Assembly: GCA_964651335.1 (NCBI GenBank)
Contig: CAZYVT010000001.1
Span: 62,001 to 126,000 of the forward strand
Origin: 2-02-FULL-66-14 sp964651335
Lineage (GTDB): Bacteria > Pseudomonadota > Gammaproteobacteria > Burkholderiales > SG8-39
DNA length: 64,000 nt
Reading direction: 5' to 3'
Shown here: positions 51,217 to 59,405 of the stretch, piece after piece
Layout: each line of letters opens with the position of its first letter
Position numbering within the stretch: the first letter of the stretch is position 1
The notes under the pieces: generated by a model
Told to the model about the DNA's origin: nothing
Seen by the model: the letters and a program-made list of their open reading frames with translations, nothing else
Database searches by the model: none
Made by a program: the position numbers and the translations under genes

Positions 51217-52143
51217 ATGAACTCCGCGACGTCCGAGCCCGCATTGTCCGTCCGCGGCTTGCGCAAATCCTACGGCACGCAGGAAGTGGTCTGCGGCGTG
51301 GACCTCGCCGTCGCGGCCGGGGAGTGCTTCGGGTTGCTCGGTCCCAACGGCGCCGGAAAGACGACAACGCTCAAGCTTTGCCTGGGGTTGATCGAGCCGG
51401 ATGCCGGATCTGTGCGCCTGCTCGGCAACGAGGTCCCGGCGCGCGCCAGAGAAGCGCGCGCGAAGGTGGGCGTGGTCCCGCAGTTCGACAATCTCGACCC
51501 CGACTTCACCGTCGCCGAGAACCTCGTCGTCTACGCTCGCTACTTCGGAATCCGCGAGCGCGAGATCGCGGCACGGATCCCGCAGCTGCTCGAGTTCGCA
51601 GGGCTCGCCGGTCGGGCTGCGGCGAAGATCCAGACCCTCTCGGGCGGCATGAAGCGGCGCCTGACGCTGGCGCGTGCGCTGGTGAACGAGCCGCAGCTCC
51701 TGATCATGGACGAGCCGACCACGGGTCTCGATCCGCAGGGGCGGCACCTGATCTGGGAGCGGCTGCGGCGGCTCACGCAGGAGGGCAGGACCATCGTCCT
51801 CACCACTCACTTCATGGAGGAGGCCGAGCGCCTGTGCACGCGGCTCGCGATCATGGACCGCGGCCGCATCATCGCCCAGGGAAGCCCGCGTGCGCTGATT
51901 TCCGAGCACATCGAATCGCAGGTGGTCGAGGTGCACGGTCCGGGTTTCGAGGACTGGATGGCGCACGCGCGCGGCCTCGCGCCGCGCATCGAGCGCGCGG
52001 GCGAAACAGTGTTCTGCTACGCCGAGGACGTGGAGCCGGTGATTACCGACTTGCGACGCCAGCGCGAACTGCTATACCTGCACCGCCCGGCGAGTCTCGA
52101 GGACGTGTTCCTCAAGCTCACCGGTCGCGACCTCAGGGACTGA
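51217..52143 (+). CDS. NodI/DrrA-type ABC transporter ATP-binding protein
   Basis: The ATPase has Walker A GPNGAGKTT, signature LSGGMKRRL, Walker B LLIMDEPTTGLDPQ and the H-loop LTTHFMEE, in standard order. With this ATG the protein has 308 residues, close to NodI. In-frame starts at 51145 (GTG) and 51157 (ATG) would add 24 or 20 residues without similarity. The C-terminal about 80 residues fit the DUF4162-like tail of this class. It pairs with the permease gene two bases downstream. Substrate unknown. Confidence 0.9.
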   Translation: MNSATSEPALSVRGLRKSYGTQEVVCGVDLAVAAGECFGLLGPNGAGKTTTLKLCLGLIEPDAGSVRLLGNEVPARAREARAKVGVVPQFDNLDPDFTVAENLVVYARYFGIREREIAARIPQLLEFAGLAGRAAAKIQTLSGGMKRRLTLARALVNEPQLLIMDEPTTGLDPQGRHLIWERLRRLTQEGRTIVLTTHFMEEAERLCTRLAIMDRGRIIAQGSPRALISEHIESQVVEVHGPGFEDWMAHARGLAPRIERAGETVFCYAEDVEPVITDLRRQRELLYLHRPASLEDVFLKLTGRDLRD

Positions 52144-52145
52144 CC

Positions 52146-52934
52146 ATGGCCCGCCCCAGGCTGTATTCGCTTCCGGCGCTGAGCCTGCGGTTCGTCGCGG
52201 TTTGGCAGCGGCATTTCCTGGTCTGGCGCAAGCTCGCCGTGCCCTCGATCCTCGGCAATCTCGCTGACCCGCTGATCATGCTCTTCGGGCTCGGCTATGG
52301 CCTGGGCGCGGTGCTCGGCGACATCGGCGGCACGTCGTATTTCTCCTTTCTCGCCGCAGGCTTCGTCGCCTCCTCGACGATGTACGCAGCGACCTTCGAG
52401 TCGCTCTTTTCGGCGTTTTCGCGCATGCACGTACAGCGGACCTGGGAGGCGATCGTCAACGCGCCGATGACCCTGGAGGACGTTCTCGCGGCGGAATGGG
52501 TCTGGGCGGCGAGCAAGGCGTTTGCGGCGGGCGCATGCATGCTGGCGGTGATCACCGCGCTCGGCTTCGCGAGCTTTCCGTGGGCGCTTGCCGCGATTCC
52601 GGTCGTCGTCCTGGTCGGCCTCGCCTTTGCCGCGCTCGGGCTCTCGATCAACGCGCTCGCCACCGGCTACGACTTCTTCAGCTACTACATGACCCTGGTG
52701 CTCACCCCCATGATGATGCTCTCGGGGGTTTTCTTTCCGGTGGACCAGCTCCCCGCTGCAATCCAGCTCGCGGCCCAGGCGCTCCCGCTCTATCATGGTG
52801 TACAGCTGGTGCGGCCGCTGCTTCTGGGGTCGGTACCGGAATCGGTCCTGCCGCACGCCGCGGTGCTGGTCGCCTATGCGGCGGCCGGCTTCTATCTGGC
52901 CACCGTCCTGACGCGCAGAAGGCTCCTGACGTAG
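52146..52934 (+). CDS. NodJ-type ABC-2 permease
   Basis: The 262-residue protein has six membrane segments and an ABC-2 fold: RHFLVWRKLAVPSILGNLADP (start), FLAAGFVASSTMYAATFES and LTPMMMLSGVFFPVDQLP (about 190-207). With the ATPase it should form an exporter of the NodIJ group, which in rhizobia handles lipo-oligosaccharides but in other betaproteobacteria has unknown cargo. Spacing to the ATPase gene is two bases. Confidence 0.9.
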   Translation: MARPRLYSLPALSLRFVAVWQRHFLVWRKLAVPSILGNLADPLIMLFGLGYGLGAVLGDIGGTSYFSFLAAGFVASSTMYAATFESLFSAFSRMHVQRTWEAIVNAPMTLEDVLAAEWVWAASKAFAAGACMLAVITALGFASFPWALAAIPVVVLVGLAFAALGLSINALATGYDFFSYYMTLVLTPMMMLSGVFFPVDQLPAAIQLAAQALPLYHGVQLVRPLLLGSVPESVLPHAAVLVAYAAAGFYLATVLTRRRLLT

Positions 52935-52936
52935 TC

Positions 52937-54076
52937 ATGCGCTTCTTCGCGCCCTGCCCGCGCGGGCTCGAGGCGCTGCTCGCGGAGGAGCTGGTCGTGC
53001 TCGGCGCGCAAAGCACGCGCAGCGTGCCCGGCGGCGTCGCGTTCGAGGGCGCGAGCGAAGTCTGCTACGCGGCGAATCTGCGCTCCCGGCTCGCCTCGCG
53101 GGTGCTCTGGCGTGTGGCCGATTTCCGCTACGCCCGCGAGGACGACGTGTACCAGGCGGCGCTCGCGGTGGACTGGCCGGCGCTCTTCGCGGTCGAGCGA
53201 ACACTGCGCGTGTACGTCACGGCGCAGAAGAGCCCGCTGAAGAGTCTCGACTTCATCACGCTGCGGGTCAAGGACGCGGTCTGCGACTGCTTCCGCAATG
53301 CGCTCGGCCGCAGGCCAAGCGTCGAGCGCTCGCGCCCGGAGGTGCGCGTGCACGTCTTTCTCGAGGCCGACCGCGGCACCTTCTACCTCGACACCTCGGG
53401 CGAGCCGCTGTTCAAGCGCGGCTGGCGAAGGAGCGCGGTCGAGGCGCCGTTGCGCGAAAACCTCGCTGCCGGGATCGTGCGGCTGACCGGCTGGAAGGCA
53501 GGCGAAGCGCTGCTCGATCCGATGTGCGGCGGCGGAACGCTGCTGCTCGAGGCCGCCGCGATCGCCTCGGGCGCCGCTCCCGGAGCGGGACGTTCGTTCG
53601 GCTTCGAGAAGCTGCGCTCGTTCGATGCGAAGGCCTGGCAGCGCGTGCGGAGCGACGCTGGCGTAATGCGCGCAAAGAGCGCGCCCGCGCTTTTCGGCAG
53701 CGACTCCGACCCGCGCGCGATCGATGCGGCGCGGAAAAATCTCGCTGCCGCCGGGTTCGCGGATCTCGTGCGGCTCGAGCGCGCCGACATCCTTGCGCGC
53801 GCGGCGCCCGCGAGCGCCGGCGTGATGGTCGCAAACCCGCCCTATGGTGAGCGGACCGGCAGCGCCGAGGAGCTCGCGCGCTTTTACCCGCTTCTCGGCG
53901 ACGCGCTGAAAAAGCGCTTCGCCGGCTGGCGCTGCCACTTTTTCACCTCCGACCTTAGGCTGCCGAAGCTTATTCGCCTGGAGCCGGCGCGGCGCGTGCC
54001 GCTCTACAACGGCACGCTCGAGTGCCGACTGTACGAATTCCGCATCGTCGCAGGCAGCCACCGGCGTCGCCCCTGA
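52937..54076 (+). CDS. THUMP-domain RNA methyltransferase (RlmL/YcbY N-domain type)
   Basis: The 379-residue protein has a ferredoxin-like and THUMP region (about 1-155, FFAPCPRGLEALLAEEL), then a Rossmann methyltransferase. The latter shows LLDPMCGGGTLLLEAA (about 194-209), FGSDSDPRAIDAARKNL and the catalytic VANPPYGER (about 295-303), which marks N2-guanine methylation. This matches the RlmL part of E. coli RlmKL, which modifies G2445 of 23S rRNA. The second (RlmK) domain is absent, as usual outside gammaproteobacteria. Confidence 0.9.
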   Translation: MRFFAPCPRGLEALLAEELVVLGAQSTRSVPGGVAFEGASEVCYAANLRSRLASRVLWRVADFRYAREDDVYQAALAVDWPALFAVERTLRVYVTAQKSPLKSLDFITLRVKDAVCDCFRNALGRRPSVERSRPEVRVHVFLEADRGTFYLDTSGEPLFKRGWRRSAVEAPLRENLAAGIVRLTGWKAGEALLDPMCGGGTLLLEAAAIASGAAPGAGRSFGFEKLRSFDAKAWQRVRSDAGVMRAKSAPALFGSDSDPRAIDAARKNLAAAGFADLVRLERADILARAAPASAGVMVANPPYGERTGSAEELARFYPLLGDALKKRFAGWRCHFFTSDLRLPKLIRLEPARRVPLYNGTLECRLYEFRIVAGSHRRRP

Positions 54077-54084
54077 CGGGAAGC

Positions 54085-54597
54085 TCAGAACGGTCCATTG
54101 GATTCGCGCAATCTTTCCGGGATGCCGTCGTGCGCACCGAGCGCTCGCGTCGGCGCATCGGCCCAGTGCTGCGCGCCGATTTCGGCGTTTCGCGCCGGAT
54201 GGAGCGGGTAGTGCACCTGGTTGTCGGCGCGGCTGCGGTCGCCGACGACGAGCAGCCGCACGTTGGTCGCGGTGTTGTTGATGAAGGTATGCGCGATGCC
54301 GGTGCGGGCCGGGAAGCCGACCGCGTCGCCGGGGGCGAGCCGGTGCAACTCGCCGTCCAGCCAGACATCCGGCGTGCCCCCGATCACGTAGACGAACTCT
54401 TCTTCCATCTTTTCGGCGTGCGGCCACGAGGTGCGCCGGCCGGGCGGGAGCAGTTCGTGGTGGATGCCGAGGCGCGTGAGGCCGAACGCGCGCCCGAACG
54501 GCGACCCGATCGACATCAGCTCCCGGCTGTCGGGATAGTGCGAATCGTCGGCATCCTGGATTTCCTGCCAGTGCTTGATGAAATCGGGGCGTGACAT
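54085..54597 (-). CDS. Cupin-domain protein
   Basis: The 170-residue protein has a cupin beta-barrel with motif 1 around GRRTSWPHAEKMEEEFVYV (about 55-73) and motif 2 around PGDAVGFPARTGIAHTFIN (about 88-106). The His/Glu set is fitting for a metal. It may bind small molecules such as sugars or act in detoxification; the function is not known. The ribosome site AAGGAG precedes the ATG. It is downstream of a GFA-family gene on the same strand. Confidence 0.88.
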   Translation of the reverse strand: MSRPDFIKHWQEIQDADDSHYPDSRELMSIGSPFGRAFGLTRLGIHHELLPPGRRTSWPHAEKMEEEFVYVIGGTPDVWLDGELHRLAPGDAVGFPARTGIAHTFINNTATNVRLLVVGDRSRADNQVHYPLHPARNAEIGAQHWADAPTRALGAHDGIPERLRESNGPF

Positions 54598-54628
54598 CGA
54601 ACGCTTCTCCTTGGGTGTGAGCGAACGG

Positions 54629-55045
54629 CTAGACGGGCCTGTCATTCCGCCATTCCTGGAAGGTCGGCAACTCATCGCCGAATCGCACCCAGGCGAGATC
54701 ATGGCTGAGCCAGGAATGGTGGGTCGGAGGAAACGCCTGCGGGTCGTCCAGGCTGCACGTCGTGAGGTCGATGGTCGAGGGTGAGTCGCTGTGCTGGTAC
54801 GTCAAAGGGGTGCCGCACGATCCGCAAAAGGTGCGGCGCACCGGTGGAGAGGAGCGAAACTCGGTGGGCTGGCCGCGGGTGAATTCGAAGCGGGTCGCCG
54901 GAAACGTCATCCAGGCGACGACCGGCGAGGCCGCGGCTCGCCGGCAGGTCCGGCAGTGGCAGATCATGCTGTTCGCAGGCTCGCCCGTGACGCGGTAGCG
55001 GATCGCCCCGCAAAGGCAGCCTCCTTCAAGAATTCGCGTCGCCAA
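54629..55045 (-). CDS. GFA-family (CENP-V/Gfa zinc-binding) protein
   Basis: The 138-residue protein has the zinc motifs of the glutathione-dependent formaldehyde-activating family: CLCGAIRYR (about 9-17), CHCRTCRRA (about 30-38) and FCGSCGTPLTYQ (about 73-84). Most members are not true Gfa enzymes and the substrate is unknown. It lies between the TPMT-like and cupin genes, all on the minus strand with short gaps. Confidence 0.92.
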   Translation of the reverse strand: MATRILEGGCLCGAIRYRVTGEPANSMICHCRTCRRAAASPVVAWMTFPATRFEFTRGQPTEFRSSPPVRRTFCGSCGTPLTYQHSDSPSTIDLTTCSLDDPQAFPPTHHSWLSHDLAWVRFGDELPTFQEWRNDRPV

Positions 55046-55058
55046 TTCGTCTCTCCTC

Positions 55059-55655
55059 TCAGTTTCTTCGAATCCATACCTCCCAGTGCTCCTTGCCTTC
55101 GAACACGGGGACAGAGGCTGACACAGCGGTTTCTTCGATCTTCTCGAATCTTTCGCCCAGCAGTCGCGGCAATTCGCCCGCCTTCAGGCTGAAGGGCGGG
55201 CCGCCTCGCTCCTCGCTATGGACAAAAAATCCAATCAGCCTGCCCCCCGGCGCGAGCAGCTCTGCGAGGCGCGCGGCGTAGGCCGTCCACTTCGCTGGCG
55301 GGAGGGATGCAAGAAATGCGCGCTCGTAAATTATGTCGAAAGGCTTCGCGCCGAAATCGTGGGTGAAGAAGTCTCCGTATAGCAGAGCGGTGTGCCAGGC
55401 GCCGAGCACTGCTCTTGCTTTTTCCAGTGCCGCTTCGCTGAAGTCGATTGCGAGCACCTCATAACCTTTTTCCGCGAAAGAGCGCACCTCGTAGGCTGAA
55501 CCGCAGCCGGGGATCAGCACCCGGCCGGTGTTCTGTTCCCGGGCCAGGTAGCGCTCCAGAGCGGGCGGGACCGATCCGGAATCCCAGGGGATGCGGTTTT
55601 CGCGGAAGCGAGCGTTCCAGAAGGCGGGAGTGGCGGGGTCGGCTTTGGGGGTCAT
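55059..55655 (-). CDS. TPMT-family thiol/small-molecule methyltransferase
   Basis: The 198-residue SAM-dependent enzyme starts with FWNARFRENRIPWDSG (about 11-26), typical of the thiopurine S-methyltransferase family. GRVLIPGCGSAYEV and LAIDFSEAALEKA supply the SAM pocket. Bacterial relatives methylate thiols, selenium, tellurite or halides. The chosen ATG lies just after a possible attC-like site, so the gene may be the first chromosomal gene beyond, or the last member of, the cassette cluster. Confidence 0.9.
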   Translation of the reverse strand: MTPKADPATPAFWNARFRENRIPWDSGSVPPALERYLAREQNTGRVLIPGCGSAYEVRSFAEKGYEVLAIDFSEAALEKARAVLGAWHTALLYGDFFTHDFGAKPFDIIYERAFLASLPPAKWTAYAARLAELLAPGGRLIGFFVHSEERGGPPFSLKAGELPRLLGERFEKIEETAVSASVPVFEGKEHWEVWIRRN

Positions 55656-55663
55656 GGAGGATG

Positions 55664-55844
55664 GGGCGTAACGTTTGCAATTACGCGCACGCGCGAGCGC
55701 CAGCGGCGCTTGCCAAGTGTCGCTGTCGATTATCGAAACGCCCCTGTTGCCGCCCACGTTCCTAGTAACCGGCGCGCGCAGCCGAATCTTCGCACTGCAC
55801 GGACGGCTCGCGCGCGAGGTCCGTGTGCATGCGCGGGTTATGCC
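55664..55844 (-). other. Possible attC-like site (long, variable arm)
   Basis: On the minus strand it starts GGCATAAC and ends GTTACGCCC, the same kind of core pair seen at the neighbouring site. Inner arms CGCGCATGCAC and GTGCGCG pair partly. Its length of about 180 bases is at the upper limit for attC. It lies between the ICMT-like gene and the TPMT-like gene, with nothing else coding in the stretch. Confidence 0.4.
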
Positions 55845-56306
55845 TCACAGCCAACGGCGAACGGTTGATTTGTAGGCGGAGTACTCAGTGCCAAACATGG
55901 CTGAAAGCGCTCGCTCTTCGGGCGCGATTTGAAATCGGTTTATGTAGAGCACAAAAGCCAACGGTCCAAGCAACGACCAGCCAGACGACAGAAATACTGT
56001 CCATGCGACGAGAACGAAGAGAAGACCAACGTACATTGGATTTCGCGTGAGTCTGTAGACGCCCGAGCAAACCAATGAAGTTGTCGTTTCTGGCTTCATT
56101 GGGTTGATGGTCGTTCTTGCAAGTCGAAACGAGATAATACCTGCGATGCTGAATACACCGCCAACGAGCGCGATTATTACCGCCGCGACGACACGAATGA
56201 ACGCGGGCGCCGCAATCAACGGGGCAAGCGCCGCGATTCCCCACATGGCGCCAGCCATCAGCGCTGCAACCGCGGGCGGTGGAATCCTGAGCTCGAGTGC
56301 GCGCAT
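55845..56306 (-). CDS. Isoprenylcysteine methyltransferase-like membrane protein
   Basis: The 153-residue protein has four membrane segments and the ICMT/PEMT C-terminal pattern: GVYRLTRNPMYVGLLFVLV (about 82-100), then APEERALSAMFGTEYSAYK (about 128-146). Related proteins methylate lipids or small molecules using SAM. Its stop codon lies against one attC-like site and its ATG near another, so it looks like an integron cassette gene. Codon use is less GC-biased than in pilT or accC. Confidence 0.85.
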   Translation of the reverse strand: MRALELRIPPPAVAALMAGAMWGIAALAPLIAAPAFIRVVAAVIIALVGGVFSIAGIISFRLARTTINPMKPETTTSLVCSGVYRLTRNPMYVGLLFVLVAWTVFLSSGWSLLGPLAFVLYINRFQIAPEERALSAMFGTEYSAYKSTVRRWL

Positions 56307-56315
56307 GCGGGATGA

Positions 56316-56798
56316 TCATGAGGCATAACGTTTTGGTCTGCGGCGGGCCGCTACCGACTTCTTTGACGTGGCGCGGTGCTTCCGGCCCGTCCGCAGCACC
56401 TGTAGTTGGGCATCACGCTTTCGATTCTTGACTGCTGCTTTCTTGCGTGGCTGCCTTGGTTGGGGAGGGAGATCATAGATCCCGATATAGCAAGTACCAG
56501 CTGCTTCTTTCCACTCGCCTTCGAAGTCGGAAACTTGTCGATCTTGGAATTTTCCTTCGACAACGTAAACGCTATCCTCCCATCCTTCGCTGGAATCTCC
56601 GGAGCTGAACTTACCTTTGACTTCTTGACGGTCAACCTTCAATGCCAGCCGAAGGATGCAATTGTATTTTTCGCCATACTCATCACGGCCGGTGAACTCA
56701 ACTGCTACGTAACCCGGACTGTGAAGAACGCGCGTGATGTTCCCGGGAACGGGATCATCGCGAGTGTTAGCTCGCGTGAGCAGGATCTCTGGCGGCAT
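56316..56798 (-). CDS. Hypothetical protein, cassette-type gene
   Basis: The 160-residue protein is not one I recognise. The first about 115 residues look beta-rich (NITRVLHSPGYVAVEFTGRD, KFQDRQVSDFEGEWKEAAGT). The last 45 are Arg/Lys-rich because the frame runs through the attC-like site at 56322-56411. Such overrun is common in integron cassettes. The ATG lies about 30 bases from the next attC-like core. No secretion signal. Confidence 0.65.
   Translation of the reverse strand: MPPEILLTRANTRDDPVPGNITRVLHSPGYVAVEFTGRDEYGEKYNCILRLALKVDRQEVKGKFSSGDSSEGWEDSVYVVEGKFQDRQVSDFEGEWKEAAGTCYIGIYDLPPQPRQPRKKAAVKNRKRDAQLQVLRTGRKHRATSKKSVAARRRPKRYAS
56322..56411 (-). other. attC-like recombination site with bulged hairpin
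   Basis: On the minus strand the ends are GCCCAAC (matches RYYYAAC) and GTTATGCC. Inside, CTGCGGCGGGCC (56338-56349) pairs with GGCCCG-T-CCGCAG (56384-56396) over 12 bp with one extrahelical base, the feature integrases use to orient folded attC. Total length is 90 bases. This is the best-supported of the three sites. Confidence 0.7.
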
Positions 56799-56826
56799 TC
56801 GACGCAGTCTCCGTTTTCACCGTGAC

Positions 56827-56936
56827 GCTCAACTTCTATTGGTTGACAATTTGGTTGACAGATCGGTCGGTTTGCAAACCGATCAAGATGCAACGGCGCC
56901 TGTCATTTTTCCCCCCGGCTCAATACGTTACGCCCC
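56827..56936 (-). other. Possible attC-like site upstream of the cassette gene
   Basis: On the minus strand it begins GGCGTAAC and ends GTTGAGC (a perfect GTTRRRY). Between lie two direct copies of TTGGTTGACA (56839-56848 and 56851-56860, plus strand) and the palindrome CGGTTTGCAAACCG near 56867. Internal arms do not pair as clearly as at 56322-56411. The stretch from 56799 to 57124 holds no gene. Confidence 0.4.
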
Positions 56937-57035
56937 GAACCGTAGCGAATCAATTCAGCCATTCGGGTGAGGGATGATGACCCGCCGCGCTGCCGCCCCG
57001 TCAGCGCCCGAACCGCCGAACCGATCGCACCCCGA

Positions 57036-57063
57036 ATGAAAAACGGGCGCTCGCGCGCCCGTT
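57036..57063 (-). terminator. Intrinsic terminator of pilU
   Basis: AACGGGCGC and GCGCCCGTT form a 9-bp stem with a 4-base loop; on the minus strand it ends in TTTTT. It lies about 60 bases after the pilU stop. A second GC-only hairpin (GCCGGCC/GGCCGGC, 57075-57091) sits between. Confidence 0.8.
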
Positions 57064-57124
57064 CGCACCACCCCGCCGGCCGGTGGCCGGCACCCCTCCT
57101 CAGAAGAGAAGGGGAAAAAACGAC

Positions 57125-58261
57125 TCAAACGATGTCCAGATGCTGGATATCCCTCACCGGGTCCTTTTCCTTCGCTTCCTTGCCGAACAGCTTGATCGCA
57201 AGCCGCACTTCGTTGGTCGAGTCGGCGAACCGCAGCGCATCCTCGTAACTGATGCGGCCGCCCTCGTACAGGTCGAACAGCGCCTGGTCGAAGGTCTGCA
57301 TGCCGATTTCGCGCGACTTCTTCATGACCTCCTTGATCTCGTGCACCTCACCCTTGAAGATCAGGTCGGAGATCAGCGGCGAGTTGAGCAGCACCTCGAC
57401 CGCCGGGACGCGCCCCTTGCCTTCCTTGACCGGGAGCAGGCGCTGCGAGATGACCGCCTTGAGGTTGAGCGAGAGGTCCATCAGCAGCTGCGCCCGGCGC
57501 TCATCGGGGAAGAAGTTGATGATCCGGTCCATCGCCTGGTTGGAGTTGTTGGCATGCAGCGTCGAGAGCGCGAGGTGCCCGGTTTCGGCGAAGGCGATTG
57601 CGTGCTCCATCACCGCGCGCTCGCGGATCTCGCCGATCAGGATCACGTCGGGCGCCTGGCGCAACGTGTTCTTGAGCGCCGCCTCCCAGGAGTCGGTGTC
57701 CACGCCGACCTCGCGCTGCGTAACGATGCAGTTCTTGTGCGGGTGGACGTACTCGACCGGGTCCTCGATGGTGATGATGTGCCCGTGAGTGTTCTCGTTC
57801 CGGTAGCCGACCATTGCCGCGAGCGAAGTGGACTTCCCGGATCCGGTGCCGCCGACGAAGATCACCAGGCCGCGCTTGGTCATCGCCACGTCCTTCAGCA
57901 CCGGTGGCAGGCTCAGTTCTTCGAAGTTCGGGATCGCGGTCGTGATGACGCGGCAGACGATACCGACGAAGCTCTGCTGGATGAAGGTATTGACGCGGAA
58001 GCGGCCGATGCCCGCCGGATTGATGGCGAAATTACACTCCTTGGTCGCCTCGAACACCGCCGCCTGCTTGTCGTTCATGATCGACCGGGCAAGCATCCCC
58101 GTGTGCTGCGAATTGAGCGGCGTCTGCGACACCGGGGTCACTTTGCCGTCGATCTTCATCGCCGGCGGAAAGTTGGCGGTGATGAAAAGGTCCGAGCCGC
58201 GCTTCGCGAGCAGCGCGCGCAGCAGGTCGTACATGAATTTGGTTGCCTGTTCCCGTTCCAT
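57125..58261 (-). CDS. pilU: Type IV pilus retraction ATPase PilU
   Basis: The 378-residue hexameric ATPase helps PilT retract pili. It has Walker A GGTGSGKST (about 137-145), the Asp box in ITIEDPVEYVH, Walker B VILIGEIRE and the HAIAFAETGHLALSTLHAN segment with His box. The C-terminal tail (KEKDPVRDIQHLDIV) is PilU-like. It lies directly after pilT and ends before a terminator. Confidence 0.95.
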   Translation of the reverse strand: MEREQATKFMYDLLRALLAKRGSDLFITANFPPAMKIDGKVTPVSQTPLNSQHTGMLARSIMNDKQAAVFEATKECNFAINPAGIGRFRVNTFIQQSFVGIVCRVITTAIPNFEELSLPPVLKDVAMTKRGLVIFVGGTGSGKSTSLAAMVGYRNENTHGHIITIEDPVEYVHPHKNCIVTQREVGVDTDSWEAALKNTLRQAPDVILIGEIRERAVMEHAIAFAETGHLALSTLHANNSNQAMDRIINFFPDERRAQLLMDLSLNLKAVISQRLLPVKEGKGRVPAVEVLLNSPLISDLIFKGEVHEIKEVMKKSREIGMQTFDQALFDLYEGGRISYEDALRFADSTNEVRLAIKLFGKEAKEKDPVRDIQHLDIV

Positions 58262-58286
58262 GTGTGTCTCCTTTAGTCTCCCCGTC

Positions 58287-58318
58287 CGCCCTGCTCCCGA
58301 TGGAGGAGCGCGGAGCAG
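58287..58318 (-). repeat. Inverted repeat between pilT and pilU
   Basis: CCCTGCTCC and GGAGCAGGG form a 9-bp stem around a 14-base loop in the 67-base gap. It may be a processing or attenuation hairpin that lowers pilU expression relative to pilT. Confidence 0.4.
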
Positions 58319-58328
58319 GGGCGCCGCG

Positions 58329-59372
58329 CTACCCCGCGAACGTGTCCTTGTTCATGGCCTTGCCGCGCGCTTCGGCGGAGGAAATGACATTGCGCTGGAC
58401 CATCTCCTGCAGGTTCTGGTCGAGCGTCTGCATGCCGATCTGCCGGCCGGTCTGGATCGCAGAGTACATCTGGGCGATCTTGTTCTCGCGGATGAGGTTG
58501 CGGATTGCCGGCGTGCCGATCATGATCTCGTGCGCCGCGACGCGCCCCGAGCCGTCCTTGGTCTTCAGCAGCGTCTGCGAGATTACCGCGCGAATCGACT
58601 CCGAGAGCATTGCACGCACCATCTCCTTCTCCGCTGCCGGGAACACGTCGACGATGCGGTCGATCGTTTTTGCCGCGCTCGACGTGTGCAGGGTGCCGAA
58701 CACCAGGTGCCCGGTCTCCGCGCCGGTGAGAGCCAGGCGGATGGTCTCCAGGTCGCGCATCTCGCCCACCAGGATCACGTCCGGGTCTTCGCGCAGCGCG
58801 CTTCTGAGCGCGTTCGAGAACGACAGCGTGTGCGGCCCGACCTCGCGCTGGTTGATCAGGGATTTCTTCGATTCGTGCACGAACTCGATCGGGTCCTCGA
58901 TGGTGAGGATGTGGCCCTGCTCGGTTTCGTTGATGTGGTTGACCATCGCGGCAAGGGTGGTGCTCTTGCCCGATCCGGTCGGTCCGGTCACCAGCACGAT
59001 GCCGCGCGGCTGGTCGGCGATCTCGATGAAGATCTTCGGGCATTTCAGTTCGTCCAGGCTGAGCACCTTCGACGGGATCGTTCGCAGCACCGCCGCGGCG
59101 CCGCGCTGCTGCACGAAAGCGTTGACCCGGAAGCGCGCAAGGTTGGGCACGGCGAAGGAAAAGTCGCACTCCAGGTGTTCCTCGTAGGTCTTTCTCTGCC
59201 CGTCGCTCATGATGTCGTACACCATCCCGTGCACGTCCTTGTGCTCGAGCGCCGGCACGTTGATGCGCCGGATGTCGCCGTGCACGCGGATCATGGGCGG
59301 CAGGCCCGACGACAGGTGCAGGTCGGAGGCTTTGTTCTTGACCACAAAGGCAAGCAGTTCTGTGAGATCCAT
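58329..59372 (-). CDS. pilT: Type IV pilus twitching motility ATPase PilT
   Basis: PilT powers pilus retraction at the inner membrane. The 347-residue protein starts MDLTELLAFVVKNKASDLHL and has Walker A GPTGSGKST (about 130-138), ILTIEDPIEFVH, VILVGEMRDLET and GHLVFGTLHTSSAAKTIDR. The AIRNLIRENK motif needed for retraction is intact. The chosen ATG gives the family's usual N-terminus. It is divergent from yggS, a standard betaproteobacterial arrangement. Confidence 0.97.
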   Translation of the reverse strand: MDLTELLAFVVKNKASDLHLSSGLPPMIRVHGDIRRINVPALEHKDVHGMVYDIMSDGQRKTYEEHLECDFSFAVPNLARFRVNAFVQQRGAAAVLRTIPSKVLSLDELKCPKIFIEIADQPRGIVLVTGPTGSGKSTTLAAMVNHINETEQGHILTIEDPIEFVHESKKSLINQREVGPHTLSFSNALRSALREDPDVILVGEMRDLETIRLALTGAETGHLVFGTLHTSSAAKTIDRIVDVFPAAEKEMVRAMLSESIRAVISQTLLKTKDGSGRVAAHEIMIGTPAIRNLIRENKIAQMYSAIQTGRQIGMQTLDQNLQEMVQRNVISSAEARGKAMNKDTFAG

Positions 59373-59405
59373 TAGAATCCTCGGTGAGGCGCCGCGACGA
59401 AAATT

